From assembly GCA_016946835.1 (NCBI GenBank), contig JACVTC010000137.1, forward strand, positions 455,001 through 494,940: a DNA stretch of 39,940 nt. Direction: 5' to 3'. Origin of the DNA: Neocallimastix lanati (nom. inval.) (lineage: Eukaryota > Neocallimastigomycota > Neocallimastigomycetes > Neocallimastigales > Neocallimastigaceae). This document shows positions 13,871 through 29,917 of the stretch, piece by piece (the first letter of the stretch is position 1; each line of letters starts with the position of its first letter). The notes below the pieces were generated by a model. It was not told the origin of the DNA and did not search any database. It saw only the letters and a list, made by a program, of their open reading frames with translations. The translations under genes were made by a program, and so were the position numbers.

Positions 13871-14408
13871 TTTCATATTATGAATTAATATATATATATA
13901 TAACTTATTTTTTTTTTTTTAAAATTTATTAATATATAAAAATTATGTAGTATTTTCTATATATAAAAATTAAAAAAAAAAAAAAAAAAGGATAAATATT
14001 TGTTCAATTATTAAAATTAATTGGTAACTCTAAAAACTTTAAATAATAATTTAATAAGCTTTAGGTTTTGAAAATTTTGTATTACTAATATTTCATAGAG
14101 GATACACCAATTTAACATAATTATTTTAGTATTTCACTCATAATTTTAATTTAGTTTAATCTATTTTTTTTTCTTTCTTTTTTTAATTATTTCTTTTATC
14201 ATGGTTTATTTTAAAGGAAAAATAAATAAATAGATATATTAAAAAATAAAATAAATATAATAAAAAATAAATAAATGTAATTAAAAAAAAAAAATAATAA
14301 AAGAAAGTAAATGTAATATTAATTGATAAAAAATTTTTTAAAAATTTTTTTTTTTTTTTTTTGAATAACTTATATTATAGGTGAATAAAATAATGATAAT
14401 ATAACATA

Positions 14409-20512
<6,104 letters not shown>

Positions 20513-21945
20513 AAAAAAAAAAAAAAATTAAAAAATTGTTATAATAAGAATTATAGATGTATTCTTTAAATACGAATTTTTAAGATTATAAACTATTTAT
20601 TTAATATTAAAATATAATTTAAAAAACATATAAATATGATGAATTAATTATAATATATTTAAATAATTTGAAAAAGTATATATTATGATATAATAAAAAT
20701 TTCAAATATTAAAGAAAAAAAATTATATATATATAAAATTAATAAGCAAACAAACGAACATAAAAAAAAAAAAAAAAAAAGAAAAAAAAGAAAAAAAAAT
20801 TATATATATATATAAAATTAAACAAGCAAACAAACGAACATAAAAAAAAAAAAAAGTAAAAAAATAAAAAAATGAAATTAACAAACGCATGAAAAATGGA
20901 AAGAGTGGATCTCTATGTGCCACCTAACACTATTGTAGCTCTGTATGCCATGCTCTGTCATGGTGGCAAAAATTAGCAGATTTGCCTTCTTCAAGTTCCA
21001 GGCATATGTGAGATAAATGGGGTTTAAAAAATGCTTTATCAAGTAAACTAGTTTATCTTCTTAAACATAGGAGACAGAATATGTATTTTCTGCGAGTAAA
21101 CTCTGCAAGAAGATATGAGATGCATACATTTAATAAAACAAAATAAATAAAATATAATTAAATTAAATTAAATAGTAGAAATATAAATATAAGTACAGAT
21201 TAAATAAAATAAAATAAAATAAAATGAATGGTAAAATATTAAATAAGAAAGTACAAATTAAATTAAATAAAATTAAATAAAATAAAATAAGAATGAAATA
21301 AAATAAAATAAAACAAAAATAAAAAAATAAAAAGATATTATTATTGATAAAGGCTATAATGTGAAGAAGCAAATATTGCTTTAATCAGCTCTTGTTTTGA
21401 AAGGAATTTTTCTCATTAATGACATACCTCGAGTAGAAAGCTTTTAATACTTAAAATAAGGATAGCTTCTTCTCCTTTTATTACTCTTGAAAATTAGAGA
21501 GATGATAGACTATTTAATTTAAATTAATTCAAAAATCACTAAAATATATTGATAAAAAAAAATTATAATTAATTCTATTTAACTATTTAATTTCTTTTAA
21601 TAATAAAATGTAAACTATGAATCATAAATTGTCTATATTGAAAAAAAAAATAATTAAAAATAAAAAATAATTGTACTGTAAAAGATAAAGATAACATTAT
21701 TTAAATTAATATTGTTAAATAATAATATTATCAATGGAAATTAGAATTTAATAAATTATTAATTTTTAAAAAAAAAAAATTTTTTTATTATTATTGGTTT
21801 ATTTATTTATTTACTTATTTGTTTATTTATTTATCATTTATTTATTTATTTATAGTATTTTTATTCTTTATTATAACATAATTTTCTTTTAAAATTATAT
21901 TTTTATTTTTATATAATTTTTTACATAATTTTCTTTTAAAATTTA

Positions 21946-21976
<31 letters not shown>

Positions 21977-22104
21977 TATTTTTTCAGCCTTTATTTTTTT
22001 TTCTCTTTTTTTAATATGAATAAAAAAAAATAAAGGAAATTTTTATTAAATCTTTCATGGTATATATATTTAAAAATTTTTTAACTTTCGTTTCTTTTTT
22101 AAAT
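20513..22104. other. Spacer between the receptor and esterase genes (convergent)
   Basis: AT-rich DNA with a near-duplicate 'AACAAACGAACAT' poly-A block at 20748-20845 and (AAAAT/AATTA)n arrays at 21150-21325. GC-richer patches at 20890-21130 and 21360-21500 stand out; the first has a short open frame listed separately. Both flanking genes end here, so polyadenylation signals are expected but none can be singled out. Confidence 0.55.
20878..21060 (-). pseudogene. GC-richer open fragment, unrecognised, possibly a decayed coding remnant
   Basis: A 60-codon frame without an early ATG reads ...LVYLIKHFLNPIYLTYAWNLKK, then ANLLIFATMTEHGIQSYNS, then VRWHIEIHSFHF. Its amino-acid composition is unlike the poly-Lys/Asn/Phe frames of the surrounding DNA. 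Upstream sequence in another frame (..RVYSQKIHILSPMFKKIN) looks similarly protein-like, as if a frameshift separated two pieces. The block also contains inverted repeats around 20945-20975. I do not recognise a family; it could equally be a non-coding repeat. Confidence 0.25.
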
Positions 22105-23631
22105 TTAACATGATTTGATAATACCACACCAGTTGTTGTTTTCAACACCCCAACTACCATCATCATCTGCATAATATTCAATTGGACAATTAGATGTACA
22201 ACAATTGTAACCAAGTTTAGTAGCCCAACAACTAGAAGAATCAACAACACCACACCAGTCGCCATTTTCAACATTCCAACGACCATCGGCATCAGTAAAT
22301 ATAACTTTGCTATTATCCTTACAGCAAGGGTAACCTAACTTAGTAGCCCAGCAAGAACTTGGTTGGGAAGATGATTGTTCATTATCATTATTATTAGAAG
22401 TAGCAGAAACATCGATCGTGTAACCCTTCCAGGCACTAATCCAACTGTTATAATCGTTAGAAACAGTACTACTTAACATGTTAGAAGTATTAACATCTTT
22501 TCCACGAAGGAACTTGTCAATAAACTTAGTAACATCGTTGTTTTGAGAACCAGCAGCAGAGCAATGCATATGACCACCAACAAAGTTAAAACCAAATCTG
22601 TCTTCAACACCCATAGCCTTCCAAACTTCATAGGCAGCCATAGCAGAAGTATAACCAGACTTATCACCTAACCATTCGTAATCTGGGTTACCCATAGCGA
22701 AGACAGCACGTGGAGCAATCATAGCAATAGCTTCATGGTGATCATATGGTAATTTACCAGCTCTGTTGCTTCCAAAGTTATTCTTTAAAGCTTGCATGAA
22801 CCAAGAATAGTTAGTGTTATCAATTTTTTCAACATTACCAATAGTATCAGAAACTCTCCAGGCGTTAATACCACCACCACCAGATTCTTGTGGAATAGTT
22901 AAAGCAATACGTTCATCAAAAGCACCAGCAAAGAGAGCCATCTTACCAGCGTAAGAACAACCGGTAACACCAATGTGTGCCATATCAGCATGAATTTGGT
23001 CTTTAATTTGTTCAAGACCATCAATAAGACGAGAAACACCCCAAGACCAAGCAATGTAATCACCAGCTTGGTTAAGATTTGGATACATTTTATAGAATGG
23101 AGCGTTGGTGTTCTTTTGACCAGTCATGGAGTATTGAGCACATTGATCATGCATGAATGGAACTTGAATAAAACCACTAAATAAGTTTCCACCAAGAGAA
23201 CCAGTAGCACTATTCATACCAATAATAACTGGGAATGGTCCATTACCACTTGGAACAGTAATCTTAGAAGTAAGGGTAAGAGAACCACCATTATCATTGA
23301 CAACAACAGTTAAAGTACCACCAGAGTAGGTAGCCTTTAAACTTTGAGGTGGATTTGGTTTTTTACCAAGTTCATAATTTTCAATTTCAGCCTTAATTTC
23401 ATTACGTCTACATTCCCAATCAGCTAAAGTCTTAACACGACCACTACCATCAGACCAAGAGAATGGATCTGGCAACTTTGAAACATTTGGTAATTGACTT
23501 GGGTCTGGTAATGGAGGAGCCTTACAGGAAGCTCCAGTGTTTTCAACAGAATAAACAAGTGGAACTTCAGCAGTGGAAGCCTTATAAGCAGCAACTAAAA
23601 TTAATCCGATTGAAGCAAAAGATAATCTCAT
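22105..23631 (-). CDS. CE15 glucuronoyl esterase with two fungal dockerins
   Basis: A single 508-residue exon. Residues 1-21 ([21 protein letters not shown]) form a signal peptide. Residues ~35-400 match carbohydrate esterase family 15, which hydrolyses the ester between glucuronoxylan 4-O-methyl-glucuronic acid and lignin alcohols. The nucleophile Ser226 is in GCSYAGK and Glu249 is in [13 protein letters not shown]; their 23-residue spacing equals that of characterised fungal CE15 enzymes. The catalytic His is in GGHMHC (354 or 356). A Ser/Asn linker leads to two dockerin (CBM10-like) modules at ~427-461 and ~468-503, both [11 protein letters not shown]...W.VEN..WCG, which attach the enzyme to the fungal cellulosome scaffold. 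The N-terminal segment [21 protein letters not shown] is an extension before the fold. Codon use is clearly GC-richer than neighbouring genes and there is no intron, consistent with strong expression and/or acquisition from bacteria. The ATG follows an AT-rich leader. Confidence 0.93.
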   Translation of the reverse strand: MRLSFASIGLILVAAYKASTAEVPLVYSVENTGASCKAPPLPDPSQLPNVSKLPDPFSWSDGSGRVKTLADWECRRNEIKAEIENYELGKKPNPPQSLKATYSGGTLTVVVNDNGGSLTLTSKITVPSGNGPFPVIIGMNSATGSLGGNLFSGFIQVPFMHDQCAQYSMTGQKNTNAPFYKMYPNLNQAGDYIAWSWGVSRLIDGLEQIKDQIHADMAHIGVTGCSYAGKMALFAGAFDERIALTIPQESGGGGINAWRVSDTIGNVEKIDNTNYSWFMQALKNNFGSNRAGKLPYDHHEAIAMIAPRAVFAMGNPDYEWLGDKSGYTSAMAAYEVWKAMGVEDRFGFNFVGGHMHCSAAGSQNNDVTKFIDKFLRGKDVNTSNMLSSTVSNDYNSWISAWKGYTIDVSATSNNNDNEQSSSQPSSCWATKLGYPCCKDNSKVIFTDADGRWNVENGDWCGVVDSSSCWATKLGYNCCTSNCPIEYYADDDGSWGVENNNWCGIIKSC

Positions 23632-23860
23632 TTTTGATTTTTAAATATAAAGAAAAAAAAAATATTTACAAAATAAACTATATGTATTTATTTATTTTTA
23701 TTTATTGATTATATTTGAAATGAAAGATTTATTATATATATTATTCTTTGAGGATTTTCAAAATAAAATTTTCAAAATTTTATAGTTTATATATCGTTAA
23801 TTATTTTTTATCAAAAAAAATAAATAAAGATAATTTAGAATAAAAATCCAGTTTCTTTTT

Positions 23861-23892
<32 letters not shown>

Positions 23893-24955
23893 AAAAAAAT
23901 ACTTTATTTTTATTTAAAAAAATACTTTATTCTTATTTATGAAAATAAAATTTATTTTTTTTTTTTTTTTTGGAAAATTTTTTCTTCTTTTATATTGAAT
24001 AAAATAACAAAAAAAAAAAAAAAAAAAAAAAAAAATAATAATAATAAAAAACATATAAAATAAAAAAAATTTTTTATTATTTAAATATAAAAATAACTCA
24101 AATTTTAATTTCCAAAGAGAATTATTATTAATTTTAACATTAGTTTTATTTATATTGTATATAATTATAGTTATTACATTGTTTTAGCTATTGTTAATGG
24201 TAAACATATTGTATCTATTTAATTTTTTTTTTTTTTTATTATATTGACATAAATAGATTGTCCCCATTCTTTCTTTTTTTATCTTTTTTTTTAAATTTAT
24301 TCGATATGACTAAAATTTATATCTATTGCATTCAACAAAAAACCAAATGAAAAAAATTAAATGAAATAATAATCTTTTAACTTTAATAAATATAAATTTA
24401 TTTTAATTTTATATGAATAATTCAATATAAAATTAACATAACTAAGAAAATAAATTAAAAGAAAAAATAAAAATAAAAATAAAGACAGTTACATTAATAT
24501 AAATGAAATTAAAAAAAAATGAAATGAAATGAAATAATAATGAAATAATAATGAAATAAAGAAAATATTAAAAATAAAGTTTGTTAATTATTAAAAATGA
24601 ATATATATGAACAAAAGACACAATATTTAATTAAATAATTATTTTAAATATATATTTAAATTTTATTTAACAACTCATTTTTTTAGTTATACAAAAGGAA
24701 AATTAATTCAGTATAATATTAATAAATTAACTTTAATAATTTACAATTTCAAATTTAATTATAATATAAAGTTAATGCATAAATATATTATTAAATTCTA
24801 TTATATATGATTATTTCCCAATTTTTTATTTTTATTTATTTTAAATTATATAATAATTTTATTGAATAAAAAAAATTAAAATAAATAGTGAAATAGTATA
24901 ATAATAATAATAGAATAAAGTATTAATAAAAATAAAAATTAAATAAAATTAAAAT

Positions 24956-25315
24956 ATGATGTGTAATATTAAATATCAAATAAAATAAAATAAAAATATG
25001 ATGTGTAATATTAAATATCAAATAAAATAAAATAAAAATATAATGTGAAATATTAAATATCAAATATCAAATAAAATAAAATAAAAATATGATGTGAAAT
25101 ATTAAATATCAAATAAAATGAAATAATAATATGATGTGAAATATTAAATATCAAATAAAATGAAATAATAATATGATGTGAAATATTAAATATCAAATAA
25201 AATGAAATAATAATATGATGTGAAATATTAAATATCAAATAAAATAAATTAAAAATATGATGTGAAATATTGAATATTAAATATCAAATAAAATAAATTA
25301 AAAATATGAAAAATA
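24956..25315. repeat. ~42-bp minisatellite, about 8 copies
   Basis: Unit ATGATGTG(T/A)AATATTAAATATCAAATAAAAT(G/A)AAAT.. repeats with a period near 42. Units 1-3 carry 'AAAATAAAAAT' and units 4-6 'GAAATAATAAT', so neighbouring copies resemble each other most, as expected from local slippage or unequal exchange. Its minus-strand frame (FNISHHIIISFYLI repeated) is a by-product. Confidence 0.9.
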
Positions 25316-26150
25316 CAGATTAAATAAAATAAAATAAAATATAAAAAATTAAATATTAAATATTAAATAAAATAAATTAAAATAAAATAAAAGTATGAAT
25401 ATAAAGTCCAGATTGAATAAAATAAAATAAAATAAAATTAACAGAAGAAATATGAATATAAAATGCCAATTGAATAAAACAAAATAAAAAGTAGAATATC
25501 AAAATAAGAAGGAACAAATTAAATAAAATAAATTATAATAAAATAAAATAAAATAATGTAATAAAATAAAAAATAAATAAAAATAAAACTTTTAAATTTA
25601 GCAAAATAAACAATTTAATTTAATTGAAATGATTAAGGAGTATGATTCTTTTCATTTTAATTAATTGCTTTTTAGAAAAAAAAGTTTAAATAATAAAAAT
25701 AAATAAAAAATATATAAATATAATAATATTAATCATTTTTAATCTATTGAACTATAAATTATAATAAAAAAAAAATATTATTAAAATTTAGGTAAACTTA
25801 AAAATAATTTTTTTTTTTTTTTTTATCTTAAAATTATAGTTTTAATTATTACTAGTTTTATTATAATAAATTAAAAAGAATAAAATTCATTTTTAATTCA
25901 TTGATATGTAATTATTTCATTTTATAAATTATATTTATTAATAATATTTTAGATTAGATTGAAACAAATTTATGATTAATAATAAATAAAAATAAAAATT
26001 ATATATCTTAAAATTTTTCTTTTATATTTATTATATGAAACAAAAAACAAAAAACAAAAACAAAAAAAAAAAAAAAAATAGTAAATTAGTTTGATAAATA
26101 TATAATAAATATTTTATACATATTTTTATAAATATCACAATCCTATTTCA

Positions 26151-26153
<3 letters not shown>

Positions 26154-26220
<67 letters not shown>

Positions 26221-26222
26221 TT
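26154..26222. repeat. (ATT)n array
   Basis: About 23 uninterrupted ATT units. Confidence 0.95.
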
Positions 26223-26530
26223 ATTCTTAACAGAAAGCAAAATGTAATTAATATTGGTTGTTAAATTTATTTCAATTACCTCCATTATTATATATATTTG
26301 GGTTCATTTATCTATTTCTTAGCTTAATGGGAGATAAAAAAAAAAAAAAAACTAATCAATAGTTGATTAAACTTTCAATTAAAAATGTATATTTATCATC
26401 TGATAAAACTTACAATTAAAAATGCATATTTATCATCTATGATTAATAATTATTTTTTATTTATATTAATTATAAATCTCATTTATTAATATATTTAAAA
26501 AGAAATTTTTTTAAACAATTTTTTTTATTT

Positions 26531-26721
26531 TTTATTTTTATTTTATTTTTATTTTATTTTATTTTATTTTATTTTTATTTTATTTTATTTTATTTTATTT
26601 TATTTTATTTTATTTTATTTTATTTTATTTTATTTTATTTTATTTTATTTTATTTTATTTTATTTTATTTTATTTTATTTTATTTTATTTTATTTTATTT
26701 TATTTTATTTTATTTTATTTT
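26531..26721. repeat. (TTTTA)n pentanucleotide array
   Basis: About 36 copies of TTTTA, nearly perfect through its 3' part. Confidence 0.95.
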
Positions 26722-28295
26722 GTTGCTTTTTTTTTTTTTTTATAAAGACACTACCAATAAAGTTTGAAATTCCTTTCTTTTATCTAATAAGCAATTAAAT
26801 AATTAAAAATATATAAATTCATTTTATTTTAACTAATTACACACTCAAAAAAAATATTATTTTTATTATTAAAGAAATGAAATAATTGTTTAATATAAAA
26901 ATTTTAAAATATATTACTAGTTGTTCATTTGAAAGAAATTTTTTTTCAAACAAAAATCTATAATAAATTTATCATATAGTTCATAATAATATTACTTATT
27001 TTATATTATAATTATATTATTGAATTTTAAAATAAGTAATAATATTTTAAAACAGAGAAAAAAAATAAATATAATAAAAGCTATCTAATTTTTTTTGGTA
27101 AATAGCGGTTTATTTGATGTCTAAATAAAATTTAATATATAGAATATATGTATTACAACAAAATAAAATAAAAATATTTATTCACCCATAAATTTATGTA
27201 CAAATATATTATTTCATATTTTTTTTTTTTTGTTTTTTTAAAGTTTATATATATATATTCCAAATATACCCCATTTAAATGATTTTTATATTAATAAAAA
27301 AATAACATTTAAACTTTCAATTTTTTATTTATTTTATTTACTAATAAAGCTATTAAATAATCTTAATTTATATAATATTTATATATTTGATATTAAAGGA
27401 AGGAAATTTATTGATGTTTCCTATTTATTATCCTAAATCTAATTAAATAAAAAAAATTAATTAAACTGATAAAATAGAATATATTTGTTTTATAATATCA
27501 GACTTTATTAAATATTTCATATAATAATATTTTTTAAAGTTTAATTATTCCACCTATACTAAAATCCTAATAAATATTATTAAATTTGTATTCCTAGTTT
27601 TACATGACTATTAATAACCTTTAATTATGATTGTTGTTATTTAATTTATATATAACTAACTAATTATAATTGTTGTTATTTAATTATATATTATATAACT
27701 AATTAGTAACATTTTTCTTAAGAACAATTTCATATTCTCATTTATACTAATTCTCTATATTAAAGTAATTTCTTTTAAATAATTATTTTTATTAAAGCAT
27801 TTAATATTTCTAACAATTACATTTTACAGGTTTTATTATAATTTTATTACTACATTTTTCATATTATTTTCATATTACTTGACTATTTAATAATTTTACA
27901 ATTTATATTTTATATAATTTCATTATATTAGTCTTAATTTATTATTATTTTTTTTATTATTAATTTTTATTTTTTTATTATTAATTTTATTTTTTTATTA
28001 TTAATTTTTATTTTTTTTATTATTAATTTTATTTTTTTTATTTTTTATTATTTATTTCCATATAATATAAAATATTTAATTAATTTCTTATTTTTTTTAT
28101 TTTAATTTTTATTATATATAAATTTCATTTACTTATGATAAGAAAATAACTAATTTAATAATAAAATAAAATATTTTAATATATACAAATTGTATATTAA
28201 AAATATATTAATAATTTAAAACTTTGTTCTTTAATAATTATAATAAAAATAAAAAGTCTTGTTTGTTTTTCTTTAAACTAGTGAATTCAGAGAGA

Positions 28296-28456
28296 AATTT
28301 ATCAATTTTTTTATTTTTTATTTTTTTATTGATTTATTTTATTATTTTTTTTTTAAAATATAATTTTATAAGTATTTTATCAATTTTTTTATTTTTCATT
28401 TTTTTATTGATTTATTTTATTATTTTTTTTTTAAAAATATAATTTTATAAGTATTC
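28296..28456. repeat. ~78-bp tandem duplication
   Basis: The segment TTATCAATTTTTTTATTTTT...AATTTTATAAGTATT occurs twice in tandem with a few substitutions. Confidence 0.8.
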
Positions 28457-28533
28457 TATTGAATAAAGTTAAATATCATTTTTATTTTCATTTTTTATTA
28501 GATAAAATTATATGAATTTAGTTTTTTTCTTTT

Positions 28534-28569
<36 letters not shown>

Positions 28570-28609
28570 TTTATTTTTTTTTATTGACCATAAATAAACT
28601 TAATACCAT

Positions 28610-29040
28610 AAAAGAAAAAAAAAATTATGTTATGAGTTTCGGGGGAAATAAAAATGAAATGGCTTCTAACTCTTCTCATTTATTGATGATAACTCCATGT
28701 GGATAAATATTATTATTAGAACTTTTATCATAATTTCTTTTTGTTTTATTGATTCGACATTGGCGCTCTTGACAATGGACGGTTGGTCTAATGGTATACA
28801 CAAATTGATCATACAATAAAAATCACTAATCATTATTGGTATAATAATATTAGTGAGGAATTTCGCAAACCCCACAAAATATGAATTCTTGAAAAAAAAA
28901 AAAAAAAAAAGACCCTCTTGAAGGTGATTGAAAAATATTACTAATAAAACTAGATCTTTCCCCCTCCCAAAGCCAAATCTTTAAGATTTTATAAACTGTA
29001 TTTTTTATCAAAAAGTCATTATCAACAATAAAAAATACAC
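28610..29040. other. Mixed-composition spacer next to the tRNA pair
   Basis: GC-richer than the flanks but without a gene I can support. The minus-strand frame 28666-28875 (MGFAKFLTNIIIPIMISDFY...) includes CIPLDQPSIVKSANVESI and looks more protein-like than most chance frames, yet has no recognised family. Around 28778, GGTTGGTCTAATGGTATAC resembles a tRNA D-arm/A-box, but no anticodon arm or T-arm follows, so at most it is a tRNA fossil. Confidence 0.3.
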
Positions 29041-29050
29041 TATTTAATTT

Positions 29051-29121
29051 TGCGTTAACCGGGAATCGAACCCGGGCCATTTGCTTGGAAGGCAAATATT
29101 CTACCTCTATACTATTAACGC
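29051..29121 (-). tRNA. tRNA-Gly (anticodon TCC)
   Basis: The minus strand folds as a cloverleaf: acceptor GCGTTAA/TTAACGC; anticodon stem TTTGC/GCAAA around loop CTTCCAA (anticodon TCC, reading GGA/GGG); T-arm CCGGG-TTCGATT-CCCGG; discriminator A. The B box GGTTCGATTCC is intact. It lies 9 bases downstream of the tRNA-Cys on the same strand. Past its 3' end the minus strand reaches a T6 run near 29030, a plausible Pol III terminator. Confidence 0.96.
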
Positions 29122-29130
29122 AAATACTAT

Positions 29131-29202
29131 AGGGGCGTTCCGGATTTGAACCGAAGACCTATTGATCTGCAGTCAATTGCTCTACCGCTGAGCTAACACC
29201 CC
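29131..29202 (-). tRNA. tRNA-Cys (anticodon GCA)
   Basis: Minus-strand cloverleaf: acceptor GGGGTGT/ACGCCCC (one G-T); A box TAGCTCAGCGG; anticodon stem ATTGA/TCAAT with loop CTGCAGA (GCA); T-arm sequence GGTTCAAATCC; discriminator T, the expected U73 identity base of tRNA-Cys. An LTR retroelement is inserted 15 bases upstream of its 5' end. Confidence 0.97.
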
Positions 29203-29212
29203 TTCGACATAT

Positions 29213-29217
29213 TTTTT
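29213..29217. other. 5-bp target-site duplication (left copy)
   Basis: TTTTT directly abuts the 5' LTR; the same five bases follow the 3' LTR at 32147-32151. A 5-bp TSD is usual for Ty3/gypsy and Ty1/copia integrases. The homopolymer makes the exact length ambiguous. Confidence 0.7.
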
Positions 29218-29682
29218 TGATACGTGACCACTATAAAAATGGTATTTAGGTAGATTCTTTAGGTTAAAGAAATACTTAAATATTATTGGTCAATAATAAT
29301 TTTATAATAATATATATAATTTTAGAATAATAATTATTAAACGGAGAATTCTTTTATTTATAAGTTTATACTTATGATAAATTAATTCATATAAATAGCT
29401 ATTTTATATTTTATTTTAGTATAGTTAAAAAGAGATATTATATATATTTGAGATAATTAATTATAATATTTATATAAGAGAGTAATAATAATAATTTATG
29501 TAATAATTAATAATTAATAATAAATAAAGAGAACATTAAAAAGATATATTTATTACTTTATTTTGTATTATTGTATGTGTTATTTCTAATTAATATTAGA
29601 ATATATTATTTTGTCATAATTCCTTATTGTCATTGCTCATAAATAAATATTAATTTAGATACATAAATAAAATACCGTATCA
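29218..29682 (+). repeat. 5' LTR (465 bp)
   Basis: Begins TGATACGTGACC and ends ACCGTATCA; same sequence by eye as 31682-32146. Contains a TATA box 14 bases from its start. Confidence 0.95.
29232..29238 (+). promoter_or_regulatory. TATA box of the 5' LTR
   Basis: TATAAAA inside CCACTATAAAAATGG, only 14 bases from the LTR edge. Transcription would start about 30 bases further on, leaving a U3 of only some 40-50 bases. The same box is in the 3' LTR. Confidence 0.55.
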
Positions 29683-29686
29683 AATT

Positions 29687-29704
29687 TGGTGGAGAATCCG
29701 GGCG
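29687..29704 (+). other. Primer-binding site of the gag-only element
   Basis: TGGTGGAGAATCCGGGCG starts four bases after the LTR. It is complementary to a tRNA 3' end of the form ...CGGATTCTCCA plus CCA. The tRNA isotype is not assigned; it is neither of the two tRNAs in this window. Confidence 0.7.
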
Positions 29705-29917
29705 TGACAATAGCAAAATAATATGAAAATAATATTAATAAAATAATACGTCTACATAATAAATATATAATAAATATTATTTAGTATATATATAAAAAGA
29801 ATTTAATTAGTTTAAATTAGTTATTAATAATTATAATAGTAATAGTTATAATAATATTAAATTGAATTAGAAAATTGTAATAAAAAATATATATAAGAAT
29901 AAATAAAATTTTTAAAG

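Larger units (their letters stand above)
10734..14408. other. AT-rich intergenic region with two GC-richer islands
   Basis: No supportable coding exon. Poly-A/poly-T tracts, (AAT)n at 11577-11652 and (TTTA)n at 12257-12302 dominate. The GC-richer blocks at 11816-12192 and 13520-13870 are listed separately. An ATG-initiated frame at 11400 (MKSIYSIIDKKTF...) runs into poly-T and is not supported as a gene. Confidence 0.65.
23632..28599. other. AT-rich intergenic region upstream of the esterase
   Basis: About 5 kb without a supportable exon. The first few hundred bases should hold the esterase promoter, but no unambiguous TATA or initiator can be picked in such AT-rich DNA. It holds the minisatellite at 24956, the ATT array at 26154, the TTTTA array at 26540, a roughly 50-base tandem duplication around 27612-27715 (TTGTTGTTATTTAAT repeated) and the duplication at 28296. 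Nothing else is recognised. Confidence 0.65.

Noticed and set aside
22011-22292. Second minus-strand frame overlapping the esterase 3' end (also 22473-22667 and plus frames 22975-23184, 23463-23708)
   Set aside because: Out-of-frame shadows of the dockerin and CE15 coding sequence.
24956-25315. CRISPR-like repeat array
   Set aside because: The units are contiguous with no unique spacers, and the genome is eukaryotic.
28770-28800. tRNA gene suggested by GGTTGGTCTAATGGTATAC
   Set aside because: Only a D-arm/A-box resemblance; no anticodon stem, B box or closing acceptor can be paired.
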